Source of the DNA: Flagellimonas sp. 389
GTDB taxonomy: Bacteria > Bacteroidota > Bacteroidia > Flavobacteriales > Flavobacteriaceae
Assembly: GCF_018449435.1 (NCBI RefSeq)
Contig: NZ_JAHCMU010000011.1
Location: forward strand, 62,001-126,000
Length of the DNA stretch: 64,000 nt
Direction of reading: 5' to 3'
Shown: piece by piece, positions 50,105 to 58,522 of the stretch
How the letters are laid out: each line of letters opens with the position of its first letter
How positions within the stretch are numbered: position 1 is the stretch's first letter
Notes under the pieces: generated by a model
Seen by the model: only the letters and a program-made list of their open reading frames with translations
What the model was told of the DNA's origin: nothing
The model's database searches: none
Made by a program: the position numbers and the translations under genes

Positions 50105-51550
50105 ATGAGAGCCTTGTTAAGCGCTATCTGTTGTATGTTTCTTTTTTCTTTGGAAACACATGCCCAAAACTCACCCGATTGTAGAACCGCTATACCCGTT
50201 TGTGCGGATGCACCTATTTTATCGTTTACGGACGGTAGTGGTGATATTGATGACTTTGACCCAGAGGTCATTACACAATCCGGTTGTTTGGAAAAAGGAA
50301 GTGTAAGTCTCGCTAATATTGAAAACAATACCTCTTGGTATGTCTTTAGGGCCGGAACAAATGGACAAATTGGTTTTGATTTGGAAGCATTGCCCGTTAC
50401 ACCCGGTGGTATAATTACTTCTGAACTGGATTTTGCCCTGTACGGACCTTTTGACCAAACAGCTGGACAAAACTTTTGTACGGTTATTGGAAATGGAGAT
50501 GCACAGCCCATACGTTGTAATTATGAGGTTAACGATACAGGTTTCACCGGAATAGGGGTGAATCCAATAAATGGTAGGGAAGGGGCACCCTTTGTAAAGG
50601 GTAGTCAGAATACTTATGATGAGTTTTTAGATGTTATAGCAGGTGAGATCTATTATCTATATATTAATAACTACAATACCAATTTTGATGGTGACCCAGA
50701 GCCATTCTCCTTGACATTTACGGGCAGCTCTGTTGATGCCGACCAAAATACAGCACTGGACTGTACGCTGCGCGACGAATTTTTAGGGTTGGACATTATT
50801 GCCTGTGAGGGTGATCCGGACATTGTTCTAAGTGCCTTGAATTCCCCAGCCGGACCTACAGCCTCATTTTTTACGTGGGAGCTGGATGCAGATGATGATG
50901 GCACCTATGAAACTGTTCTGGCAAGTGGACCTGCTGAAACCGAACTAACCGTTACAAGTCCAAACTCCGGTCGTTACCGTGTGACCATAGAGACTACTTT
51001 GGCAACCACCATAACAGATGATATTCTGATCACCTTTTTTGGCGTTCCAGAATTGGATGAAGTACGTGTGGTCGATGATCTGGTGAACAGCAACCAAACC
51101 GATCCTTATAATATTGAAATAGTTCCTTTAGGGAATGGAGATTATGAATATGCCATCAATGATGGGGAGTTTCAGGATGATCCTTTGTTTTTTGATGTGC
51201 CCCCGGGCGTTAATACTGTTGTTATCAATGATAAAAACGGATGTGGGATTACGGAACCTATAGAATTCTTGGTAGTAGGTTATCCAAAGTTTTTTACGCC
51301 TAATGGTGATGGGATTCACGACAATTGGAATGTACTAGGTATCGAAACCCTTTCTGATCCCACGGTTTACATTTTTGACCGTTACGGAAAACTGCTAAAG
51401 GAATTGGATATCACAGGCGGTTGGGACGGTACTTTTAACGGAAGACAGTTACCGTCTTCGGATTACTGGTTTCGCTTGGATTATAACCGAGATGATGAAG
51501 GTGTTATCGTGGCACGTTCCGTGAGAAGGCACTTTTCTTTGGTTAGATAA
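50105..51550 (+). CDS. T9SS type B-sorted surface protein, paralogue 2
   Basis: The 481-residue protein shares its plan with the gene before it: signal peptide (about 1-21, ending THAQ), PDCRTAIPVCADAPIL at the N terminus, one immunoglobulin-like region (FFTWELDADDDGTYE) and a C-terminal type B sorting domain with FTPNGDGIHDNW, YIFDRYGKLLKEL and GWDGTFNGRQLPSSDYWF. It is shorter than its partner by one central domain. The two genes are 114 bases apart. Confidence 0.9.
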   Translation: MRALLSAICCMFLFSLETHAQNSPDCRTAIPVCADAPILSFTDGSGDIDDFDPEVITQSGCLEKGSVSLANIENNTSWYVFRAGTNGQIGFDLEALPVTPGGIITSELDFALYGPFDQTAGQNFCTVIGNGDAQPIRCNYEVNDTGFTGIGVNPINGREGAPFVKGSQNTYDEFLDVIAGEIYYLYINNYNTNFDGDPEPFSLTFTGSSVDADQNTALDCTLRDEFLGLDIIACEGDPDIVLSALNSPAGPTASFFTWELDADDDGTYETVLASGPAETELTVTSPNSGRYRVTIETTLATTITDDILITFFGVPELDEVRVVDDLVNSNQTDPYNIEIVPLGNGDYEYAINDGEFQDDPLFFDVPPGVNTVVINDKNGCGITEPIEFLVVGYPKFFTPNGDGIHDNWNVLGIETLSDPTVYIFDRYGKLLKELDITGGWDGTFNGRQLPSSDYWFRLDYNRDDEGVIVARSVRRHFSLVR

Positions 51551-51552
51551 CC

Positions 51553-51598
51553 AAAAAAGACCGGAATGGTCATCCACACCGGCCTTCAGATCTTTTTT
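51553..51598. terminator. Probable bidirectional terminator
   Basis: AAAAAAGA and TCTTTTTT enclose an imperfect GC-rich stem with CCGG at both sides. It lies between the T9SS gene and the convergent lipoprotein gene. Confidence 0.6.
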
Positions 51599-51623
51599 AT
51601 GTGACGTTTACATGATAGAATGC

Positions 51624-53024
51624 CTACTCGCAAACTAATTGAAAGTCTAAGCCGGGAAATACCCAACCGTTACCTTCAAGATTATCAACTGCCATATCAG
51701 CTCCAGGGCCACAGACAGTGATATTCTCCATACCACAGGTAATTCCGGTTGGTCCGCCGTTATCTTTTACAAAATTGTCCCAACCGACCAAGGTGTTTTC
51801 CATGCTCCCTTTGGACATTCCACTGTTATCGAACATACTGAGCATACTCAAAATATTTCCAATGTTCCAATCCCCTATATCTTGATCGAAGGCAGAGGCC
51901 CCAAAAAACATTATGACCGTGTTGGTGACGCTTCCCGTATTCCACTGGCCAATATCCTGGTTGAACTCGAAAGCCCCAGCAAACATTCCGCTCATGTTGG
52001 TGACTTTTCCCGTATTCCACTGGCCAATATCCTGGTTGAACTCGGAAGCCCCAGCAAACATTCCGCTCATGTTGGTGACATTTGATGTATCCCAATTACT
52101 TATATTGCCATTGAAAGACGATGCTCCTGAAAACATATCGAACATATTCCCAATATTGTCTACCTTCCAATCGCCTATGTCCCCGTTAAATTGTTGGGCA
52201 TTACGGAACATACCAAAAAGGGAAGATACTTGCGATAGGTCGGGCACATCAGTTGCATTATAAAACATATTTACACAGTCCTCGAATGCCACTGTCAATT
52301 TCTCCCAACCAATAGTGCCCCATTGGTCCAAACTTACAAGTTTGGACGCACTTGGGAGCCCTGACATCCTTATACTGGGAAAATCTCCCTTGATCGCCAC
52401 AATATGGTTTCCGGCGGTTGCATACGAATGCGTTATATCTGTATCTCCGGTAATATTTTCAATAGTGCCGTCCCCCCAATCGATCATAAAATTGTAGTCA
52501 TAAGTTATTGACAGACCTATTGTTATGCTTTCACCATTCTCGTTGGTCTTCCAGGTGGTCACAAAACTGTTGGTATCATCTGCCAGGCTTTCGATTACAT
52601 CCTCGACATTGACCGTAACTTTCGCATTTGTCTCCAACTCCCCATCCTCAGCGCTCACAAAAAGGATATGTTCCGTTTTGGTCTCAAAATCCAGGGATTT
52701 TCCGGCAGTTAGGCTAAGGACACCGTCACTGGTGATGTCAAAAAGCCCGTCATCGTCGGACTCTATGGAAAACGTAAGGCTGTCCCCATCCGGGTCACTA
52801 GCTTCTACCGTTCCAATGGGCTGGGCATCGGTGATATCCTCGGCAACGGCAAAGGACTGTTCCAGTATGACCGGGGCCTTGTTCTCTTCTTTTGGTGGCA
52901 CACTGTCGGGGGGCATACTGTTGGGCGGCACACTGTCCGGGGGCACACTGGGCGAATCATCCTTGCCACAGGAAAGAGCAATCGAGCAAAGACATAGGAA
53001 TAGACAAATGTTCTTCAATTTCAT
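51624..53024 (-). CDS. BspA-like surface lipoprotein with cadherin-like domain
   Basis: The 466-residue protein has a lipobox SIALSC (Cys19), a short Pro-rich linker of PPDSV units (about 26-45), a cadherin-like domain (about 48-145: FAVAEDITDAQPIGTVEASD and LDFETKTEHILFVSAED), a PKD-like beta-domain (MIDWGDGTIENITGDTDITH) and five or six DUF285 (BspA-like) repeats of 25 residues with the pattern N-x-S/G-x-V-T-N-M-x-x-M-F. Such proteins bind host or surface ligands. Two of the repeats are almost identical in DNA. The C terminus does not look like a T9SS sorting domain. Confidence 0.87.
   Translation of the reverse strand: MKLKNICLFLCLCSIALSCGKDDSPSVPPDSVPPNSMPPDSVPPKEENKAPVILEQSFAVAEDITDAQPIGTVEASDPDGDSLTFSIESDDDGLFDITSDGVLSLTAGKSLDFETKTEHILFVSAEDGELETNAKVTVNVEDVIESLADDTNSFVTTWKTNENGESITIGLSITYDYNFMIDWGDGTIENITGDTDITHSYATAGNHIVAIKGDFPSIRMSGLPSASKLVSLDQWGTIGWEKLTVAFEDCVNMFYNATDVPDLSQVSSLFGMFRNAQQFNGDIGDWKVDNIGNMFDMFSGASSFNGNISNWDTSNVTNMSGMFAGASEFNQDIGQWNTGKVTNMSGMFAGAFEFNQDIGQWNTGSVTNTVIMFFGASAFDQDIGDWNIGNILSMLSMFDNSGMSKGSMENTLVGWDNFVKDNGGPTGITCGMENITVCGPGADMAVDNLEGNGWVFPGLDFQLVCE
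51934..52083. repeat. Two 75-bp tandem copies inside the BspA-like gene
   Basis: Copy 1 is 51934-52008 and copy 2 is 52009-52083; they differ at two of 75 positions. They encode one 25-residue DUF285 repeat each. Confidence 0.95.
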
Positions 53025-53385
53025 CTTTATGTAATTTTAGTTTTACACAAATTGAGATTTCTTGGTGATAGTTAAGAAGCAAAATGAACGGATACCCCCA
53101 TTCGTTTGACGAATGGCCATTTTGAGTTGACGGAATTTTTTGTTACCGTCCCAAAAATGGAAAGGATAGCACAGCTAGATACTTCTTTGTTCAATACCGA
53201 GGGAAATAGGAAGTTTCCCCGATGCCAAGATTCTGGAAAACGAAACTTCGTCCAAATGGATACAAGAATTGTGAATGACCGTGTTTGGGGTCTTGGATTT
53301 TGGGTTTTGGTTTAAGGTTTTGGGTATAAATTACTGAACACAGGTGTGAATAGATATGCTTACGTCGAACCCATGTTAATTATGT
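53025..53385. other. 361-base gap with hairpins and no gene
   Basis: No convincing gene is seen. The stretch holds a perfect hairpin CCATTCGT/ACGAATGG with a TTG loop (53098-53116), a second weaker one GGGAAA/TTTCCC (53201-53219) and a G/T-rich tract at about 53282-53330. The first hairpin is 74 bases upstream of the lipoprotein start and could be a regulator site. Confidence 0.6.
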
Positions 53386-54885
53386 TTAGAACTTTAGGGT
53401 AAAGCCCAAGGTCACGTTGGTATTCCTTCTATTGATCATGGTCGAACTACTTATTCCCGAATCAAAAAGTAACGTATTTACATCTTGTTCTGTCCTATTT
53501 ACGGCTAAATCCAATCTGCTTCCGCCAAAATTATAACCAATACCCCCGGAGTAGCCAGTTAAATCACCAATGAGATTTCCTTCTTCATATGGGCTCTCTT
53601 CATATCGATATCCAGCTCTTAGACTTACATCATCAATCCTGTATTCTCCTCCAAATCTGTATGTGTTCACAACACCTAATTGATTTGCGATAAAATCATT
53701 TTCCGCTGCAAAATTAGGGTCCGAATTGGGGCGTAGTTCTGCATTGGACATGTCTTGATAGCTGTAATCAAAGCTTAAAAGTCCGTCTTTTCCAAAGACA
53801 ACAGCTAAACTACCAGTAAGTTTTTCGGGAGTTCGTATTCTGTATTCTTCAAATAGATTTACAATTCTAAAATCGATAAAATCAATATCTGGTTCCGCCA
53901 ATGTTGAATTGATGCGTTGTGATGTATCGTCCGTTAGTTCGTACCAAGTAGGGGATTGGTAACTACCACCAATGCGAATGTTGTCGTTCAATTTAGCAAT
54001 GGCTCCAACGCTAAATGAAAAACCATATCCTTCGGTTCTCAAAAGATTATCGAACGTAGTGAACTGTACGGGGGAATCTGTGTCATAACCGCTCTCATCC
54101 AATAACGTCAATCTCTCATAAAGTATGGTGTGAAAATTTACCGAGGCCCCTATGTAAAGATTCTCTTGGTACTGCCCTGCAAAATTCGCAGTTAGCTTGC
54201 TGTTGTACCCAGTAGTACTTTGAAGATAGTTTTGGTTTACTCCGTCATAAGTTGCGTTGGATACGTAAGCAGTGTTCTCGTCATCATCGACCGTTGGCTC
54301 TATAATACCGGCTTGAAAGCCCAAAAATGCTTGTTGTGCTCCAAAGCCAATGTTGGAACCTATATCTAAATAAGCATCTTCTATGAACTCTCCCTCTTGT
54401 ACTCGTAAAGGTCCTAAAGCTTGGCCTTGTGCAAAGTTCAAGAAATAATTATCGATGCCTTGTGTTGTATTTCCCGATACGGAAAATTCATTGTCAAAAT
54501 TCTGCACCATATCATAGTTGAAAGCAAGTGCCAGTTTTTTCCATGCACTTTCGGTGGATTTAAAGACAAATACACCCCCCAATTGATTTAATTCCAAGGA
54601 ATTAATATTGGTTTCCGTTAGGCTATTTCCGAAAGCGGCTTCGTTGTTTCTATTAAAATTTGTGCCTGTTATGGTAAATTGACTAAAGTTGAAAACAGCT
54701 GAACCCGCAGGGTTTACATTTAAAGATGATAAATCACCACCCAAGGCACCAAATGCACCGCCCATAGCCTGAAACCTTGCGGTTCCTTGAATATTTTCAT
54801 TGCTAAAGCGTAAGACGTCGTTAATATTTTGGGCATTAGCAAAAGTGCATGCCAATACCGTTATGAAAGTTAGGATTCTTTTCAT
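53386..54885 (-). CDS. OmpP1/FadL-family outer-membrane protein
   Basis: I start at ATG 54885 (MKRILTFITVLACTFANAQ), giving about 499 residues with a signal peptide of 19. The mature protein opens NINDVLRFSNENIQGTARFQ and has AMGGAFGALGGDLSSLNVNPAGSA near residue 42, the family's N-terminal hatch motif. It ends in a barrel strand, NVTLGFTLKF. FadL-type proteins let hydrophobic compounds cross the outer membrane. It follows the Ser/Arg-rich lipoprotein gene by 34 bases. Confidence 0.88.
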   Translation of the reverse strand: MKRILTFITVLACTFANAQNINDVLRFSNENIQGTARFQAMGGAFGALGGDLSSLNVNPAGSAVFNFSQFTITGTNFNRNNEAAFGNSLTETNINSLELNQLGGVFVFKSTESAWKKLALAFNYDMVQNFDNEFSVSGNTTQGIDNYFLNFAQGQALGPLRVQEGEFIEDAYLDIGSNIGFGAQQAFLGFQAGIIEPTVDDDENTAYVSNATYDGVNQNYLQSTTGYNSKLTANFAGQYQENLYIGASVNFHTILYERLTLLDESGYDTDSPVQFTTFDNLLRTEGYGFSFSVGAIAKLNDNIRIGGSYQSPTWYELTDDTSQRINSTLAEPDIDFIDFRIVNLFEEYRIRTPEKLTGSLAVVFGKDGLLSFDYSYQDMSNAELRPNSDPNFAAENDFIANQLGVVNTYRFGGEYRIDDVSLRAGYRYEESPYEEGNLIGDLTGYSGGIGYNFGGSRLDLAVNRTEQDVNTLLFDSGISSSTMINRRNTNVTLGFTLKF

Positions 54886-54919
54886 TTGTTTTCTTTTTTT
54901 GCCTTGCATTAATTAGGGA

Positions 54920-56239
54920 TTATCTTCTTCTTCCACTACTTCTTCCAGATGATCTAGATGCTCCAGAAGACCTACTGGAACCACCTGAGCTTCTATAGCT
55001 ACCAGAAGACCTTGAGCTACTGCCAGAACTACGGTAGCTGCCACTACTTCTAGAGCTTCTGCTTCCACTGCTTCTGTAGCTGCCAGATGATCTTGAGCTA
55101 CCAGAAGATCGGCTGTAGTTGCTACTTCTTGGAGCAGTTCTACCAGAAGACTGGTAGCTTCTTGTACTTCTTCCCGAAGTTCTGTAGCCAGATGAAGAAC
55201 TCCTGTTTGCACCACTACTTCTATAGGTTCCACTATTTCTTGAAGATGATGGTGAAGTTCCATAGGAACGACTGGTTCTGCCATTACTTCCATAATTTGC
55301 GGCAGACCGTGTACTTCTACTTGATCTATAATTTCTATTTCTTGCTATTGCATCTGAACTTACTGATCTTCTCGCCGTAGAACCACTACTGTACGACCTT
55401 GAGCTCCTTCCAGCTGAAGAACTTCTATTTACGTTGGAACGTCCACTTGCATATCTTGAGGAATATCCACTTCTTCTAGAAGCTAGATTGGACCTGCTTC
55501 TTATTGCAGTACCTGGAATTACACTGTTTGAATAGCCCCTTCTTGATCTATTGTAGGCATAACCTCTATTAAATCCTCTGTTCCAACCGCGACCATAGTT
55601 TCCGTTCCAGCCCCAGGCACCACCCCAGTAAGGGTTGCCCCAGCCACCGCCCCAACCGAAGCCACCGCCCCAGCCAAAGCCGCCACCCCAAGCAAGACCA
55701 CCGCCCCAGCCCCAACGGTTCCATCTCCACGGGTTGTTCCAACCCCAGCCAAAGCCACCGCCCCAGCCCCAATTGTTCCAAAGCCATGGATCGTTCCAAC
55801 CCCAGCCAAAGCCACCGCCCCAGCTATTATCGTAAACGTTTACGGTTAAATTAGTGGGGTTATCGCCCCAACCTGGATTTCCGTTGTAAGTGTTGTTTGT
55901 GGCAAAATAATCTGTTTGTTCACCAATTTGAGTATCATCATTTTCAGTGCCGCTATAGTAGCTATCGACATCTGTAAAAATCTCATCATCTAGAATCTCA
56001 TCAAACTCATTTGCCCTTTCACCAAAATAATCACCATATATATCGCTCTCTCTTTGTTCATTTCTTACAGCCTCGGCAGATTTCTTTTCTACACGTGCAA
56101 CACGATTATTGTTGGAATAAATTCCATCATCATCATAGTAAGAAGCTTGTTGATAGGAACCACAAGAGGTCATTAGAAAAATGACCAGAACAAATATGGC
56201 GGGAATTTGAAATCTCGAGAAGCGTATAGACTTTGTCAT
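54920..56239 (-). CDS. Ser/Arg- and Gly/Trp-rich lipoprotein
   Basis: I start at ATG 56239 (MTKSIRFSRFQIPAIFVLV), giving 439 residues with a lipobox FLMTSC (Cys26). Then come an acidic Asp/Glu/Tyr-rich part to about residue 115, a Gly/Trp-rich stretch at about 141-216 made of units such as GGGFGWGWN, and a long C-terminal tail at about 226-439 made almost only of Ser, Arg, Gly and Tyr in units like SGSYRSSGS. No enzyme domain is seen. The tail is strongly basic and probably disordered. It may bind polyanions at the cell surface, but that is inference. It lies between the FadL-like gene and the divergent proS. Confidence 0.8.
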   Translation of the reverse strand: MTKSIRFSRFQIPAIFVLVIFLMTSCGSYQQASYYDDDGIYSNNNRVARVEKKSAEAVRNEQRESDIYGDYFGERANEFDEILDDEIFTDVDSYYSGTENDDTQIGEQTDYFATNNTYNGNPGWGDNPTNLTVNVYDNSWGGGFGWGWNDPWLWNNWGWGGGFGWGWNNPWRWNRWGWGGGLAWGGGFGWGGGFGWGGGWGNPYWGGAWGWNGNYGRGWNRGFNRGYAYNRSRRGYSNSVIPGTAIRSRSNLASRRSGYSSRYASGRSNVNRSSSAGRSSRSYSSGSTARRSVSSDAIARNRNYRSSRSTRSAANYGSNGRTSRSYGTSPSSSRNSGTYRSSGANRSSSSGYRTSGRSTRSYQSSGRTAPRSSNYSRSSGSSRSSGSYRSSGSRSSRSSGSYRSSGSSSRSSGSYRSSGGSSRSSGASRSSGRSSGRRR

Positions 56240-56332
56240 AGTGCAATTTTTATTGTTGAACATACTAAAAATAGTTAGTTTTACCGAACTATTTTGTTAT
56301 AAAGTCACAAGTTTTGTGCCAAACTATTGTAG

Positions 56333-57808
56333 ATGGGGAAAAAATTAACGAGTCAGAGCGAGGATTATTCCAAATGGTATAATGAGCTTGTAGTAAAGGC
56401 AGATTTAGCTGAAAACTCAGGGGTTAGAGGGTGTATGGTCATAAAACCTTATGGATTTGCCATTTGGGAAAAGATGCAGGCCCAGTTGGATAAGATGTTC
56501 AAAGAGACTGGACATGAAAACGCTTATTTTCCTTTATTCATTCCTAAGTCGTATTTAAGTAAAGAAGCTAGTCATGTTGAGGGTTTTGCAAAGGAATGTG
56601 CAGTGGTAACGCATTATCGGTTAAAAAATGCAGAAGATGGAAGCGGAATCGTAGTTGACGAAAATGCAAAGTTGGAGGAAGAGCTAATTGTTCGGCCTAC
56701 ATCAGAAACTATTATATGGGATACGTATAAAAGATGGGTTCAATCTTACAGGGATTTACCGTTGTTGATCAATCAGTGGGCCAATGTGGTACGTTGGGAA
56801 ATGCGTACAAGGTTGTTTTTGCGTACTGCTGAATTTTTATGGCAAGAAGGACACACGGCACATGCTACAGAGCAGGAAGCTTTGGAAGAAGCCCAGCAGA
56901 TGATGCACGTGTATGCAGAATTTGCGGAAAAGTATATGGGTGTTCCGGTAATAAAGGGTACAAAAACAGAAAGCGAGCGTTTTGCAGGTGCGGAAGAGAC
57001 GTACTGTATTGAGGCATTAATGCAGGACGGTAAGGCATTGCAAGCAGGTACCTCACATTTTTTAGGACAGAACTTTGCAAAAGCTTTTGATGTGAAATTT
57101 GCCAATAAAGAAGGAAAACAGGAATATGTTTGGGCAACCTCTTGGGGTGTTTCAACCCGACTGATGGGGGCTTTGGTGATGACACACAGTGATGATAACG
57201 GATTGGTACTTCCACCCCAGTTAGCACCTATTCAAGTTGTTATTGTTCCAATCTATAAAGGGTTGGAGCAGTTAGATGCTATTTCAGAAAAGGTGAATCC
57301 CTTAGTAAAGGAATTACGTAGTAAAGAAATCTCTGTTAAGTTTGATAAAAGGGATACCCATAAACCGGGCTTTAAATTCAATGAATACGAATTGAAAGGT
57401 GTACCTGTTCGTTTAGCGATTGGACAGCGCGATTTGGAGAATGGAACTTATGAGGTGGCTAGAAGAGATACGCTTGAAAAGGAATCGGTTAAAGCAGAAG
57501 CGGTTGTGGATAAGATAGTTTCTTTGATGGATGAGATTCAGGAAAACATGTTTCAAAAAGCTTTGAACTTTAGATCGGAACATATTACTGAGGTGGATTC
57601 ATATGATGAGTTCAAAAAAATTATATCTGAAAAAGGTGGATTTGTTTCTGCACATTGGGATGGTACCGTTGAGATCGAAGACAAAATAAAAGATGAAACC
57701 AAAGCTACAATTCGTTGTATTCCTTTAGATGCAAAAAAAGAGGCGGGGAAATGTATGGTTACGGGAAAACCATCTTACCAGCGTGTACTATTTGCTAAGG
57801 CATATTAA
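56333..57808 (+). CDS. proS: Prolyl-tRNA synthetase, archaeal/eukaryotic type
   Basis: The enzyme charges tRNA-Pro. The 491-residue form lacks the bacterial editing insertion and follows the archaeal/eukaryal plan: [49 protein letters not shown] (class II motif 2 region), [14 protein letters not shown], and a C-terminal domain ending VLFAKAY. Bacteroidetes commonly carry this type. It is divergent from the Ser/Arg-rich lipoprotein gene. Confidence 0.97.
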   Translation: MGKKLTSQSEDYSKWYNELVVKADLAENSGVRGCMVIKPYGFAIWEKMQAQLDKMFKETGHENAYFPLFIPKSYLSKEASHVEGFAKECAVVTHYRLKNAEDGSGIVVDENAKLEEELIVRPTSETIIWDTYKRWVQSYRDLPLLINQWANVVRWEMRTRLFLRTAEFLWQEGHTAHATEQEALEEAQQMMHVYAEFAEKYMGVPVIKGTKTESERFAGAEETYCIEALMQDGKALQAGTSHFLGQNFAKAFDVKFANKEGKQEYVWATSWGVSTRLMGALVMTHSDDNGLVLPPQLAPIQVVIVPIYKGLEQLDAISEKVNPLVKELRSKEISVKFDKRDTHKPGFKFNEYELKGVPVRLAIGQRDLENGTYEVARRDTLEKESVKAEAVVDKIVSLMDEIQENMFQKALNFRSEHITEVDSYDEFKKIISEKGGFVSAHWDGTVEIEDKIKDETKATIRCIPLDAKKEAGKCMVTGKPSYQRVLFAKAY

Positions 57809-57834
57809 AAGATAGCAAAAAATAAAACATACTA

Positions 57835-57864
57835 TTGCAGGACTTAAAAATAATTGTATTTTTG
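57835..57864 (+). promoter_or_regulatory. Promoter of the first tRNA-Glu gene
   Basis: TTG (57835-57837) and TATTTTTG (57857-57864) are 19 bases apart, matching the Bacteroidetes consensus. The tRNA begins 20 bases downstream of the -7 element. The second tRNA has no such site of its own. Confidence 0.65.
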
Positions 57865-57883
57865 CATCCGCAATTATGCACCC

Positions 57884-57955
57884 GGCCCGTTCGTCTAGGG
57901 GTTAGGACGCCAGGTTTTCATCCTGGTAACAGGGGTTCGATTCCCCTACGGGCTA
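57884..57955 (+). tRNA. tRNA-Glu (TTC), copy 1
   Basis: A 72-base cloverleaf: acceptor GGCCCGT / ACGGGCT with a G-T first pair, anticodon stem CCAGG/CCTGG around loop TTTTCAT with anticodon TTC at 57917-57919, and T-arm AGGGGTTCGATTCCCCT. The 3' CCA is not encoded. Confidence 0.97.
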
Positions 57956-58043
57956 CGAAGTTCAATGAAATATTGGAATGGATTAATTTTGAGTTCTATA
58001 AGAGTGAAGCTTTTTTGAAACCATAATTAGTTATATCCAAAAT

Positions 58044-58115
58044 GGCCCGTTCGTCTAGGGGTTAGGACGCCAGGTTTTCATCCTGGTAACAGGGGTTCGA
58101 TTCCCCTACGGGCTA
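58044..58115 (+). tRNA. tRNA-Glu (TTC), copy 2
   Basis: Identical in sequence to the copy 160 bases upstream. It probably shares its transcript, as no promoter is seen in the 88-base spacer. Confidence 0.97.
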
Positions 58116-58191
58116 CTAAAAAGTAATAAATTAAAGGTAAGGAATTAAAAAAAGTACTTTTAATTTTTATCATCCATTTTAAATAAAGATA

Positions 58192-58443
58192 ATGGCAAAT
58201 CATAAGTCAGCATTAAAAAGAATAAGAAGAAACGAAGCAGTTCGTTTACGTAACAGATATCAGCATAAAACGGTACGTAATGCTATTAAGAAATTACGTA
58301 ATGAGGAAGATAAGAAAGCCGCTGAAACTTTGTTGCCAACAGTAGTTGGAATGATAGACAAGCTTGCTAAGAGAAACATCATCCACAATAACAAAGCTGC
58401 TAACTTAAAAAGTAAGTTAATGAGTAAGGTTGCTGCAATGTAG
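58192..58443 (+). CDS. rpsT: 30S ribosomal protein S20
   Basis: S20 is a primary 16S rRNA binding protein. The 83-residue protein has the basic N terminus [20 protein letters not shown], a long helix pair and [20 protein letters not shown] at the end, as in the family. It follows the tRNA-Glu pair and may be read from the same or its own promoter. A terminator follows at 58471. Confidence 0.98.
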   Translation: MANHKSALKRIRRNEAVRLRNRYQHKTVRNAIKKLRNEEDKKAAETLLPTVVGMIDKLAKRNIIHNNKAANLKSKLMSKVAAM

Positions 58444-58470
58444 TACCCTTTCATATTATTTAGCATAAAT

Positions 58471-58501
58471 AAAAAGCGCCCTAATTTTAGGGCGCTTTTT
58501 T
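58471..58501. terminator. Terminator after rpsT, usable by the convergent gene
   Basis: GCGCCCTA (58476-58483) pairs with TAGGGCGC (58488-58495), with A and T runs on both sides. Confidence 0.92.
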
Positions 58502-58522
58502 GTTGTGTAATAGGTGATAGAA

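Noticed and set aside
51934..52083. 75-base repeats as a possible CRISPR
   Set aside because: The copies abut without spacers and are in frame inside a gene with known 25-residue repeats.
53106..53315. Plus-strand frame of 69 codons in the gap before the FadL-like gene
   Set aside because: No recognisable domain, and the sequence is composed of hairpins and a G/T-rich tract.
54913..55815. Long alternative frames rich in Val/Leu/Ala/Glu over the Ser/Arg-rich gene
   Set aside because: They are shadows of the repetitive codons of the lipoprotein; only one frame has a signal peptide and lipobox.
57835..58026. Open frame of 63 codons near the tRNA genes
   Set aside because: It covers the promoter and whole first tRNA-Glu gene.
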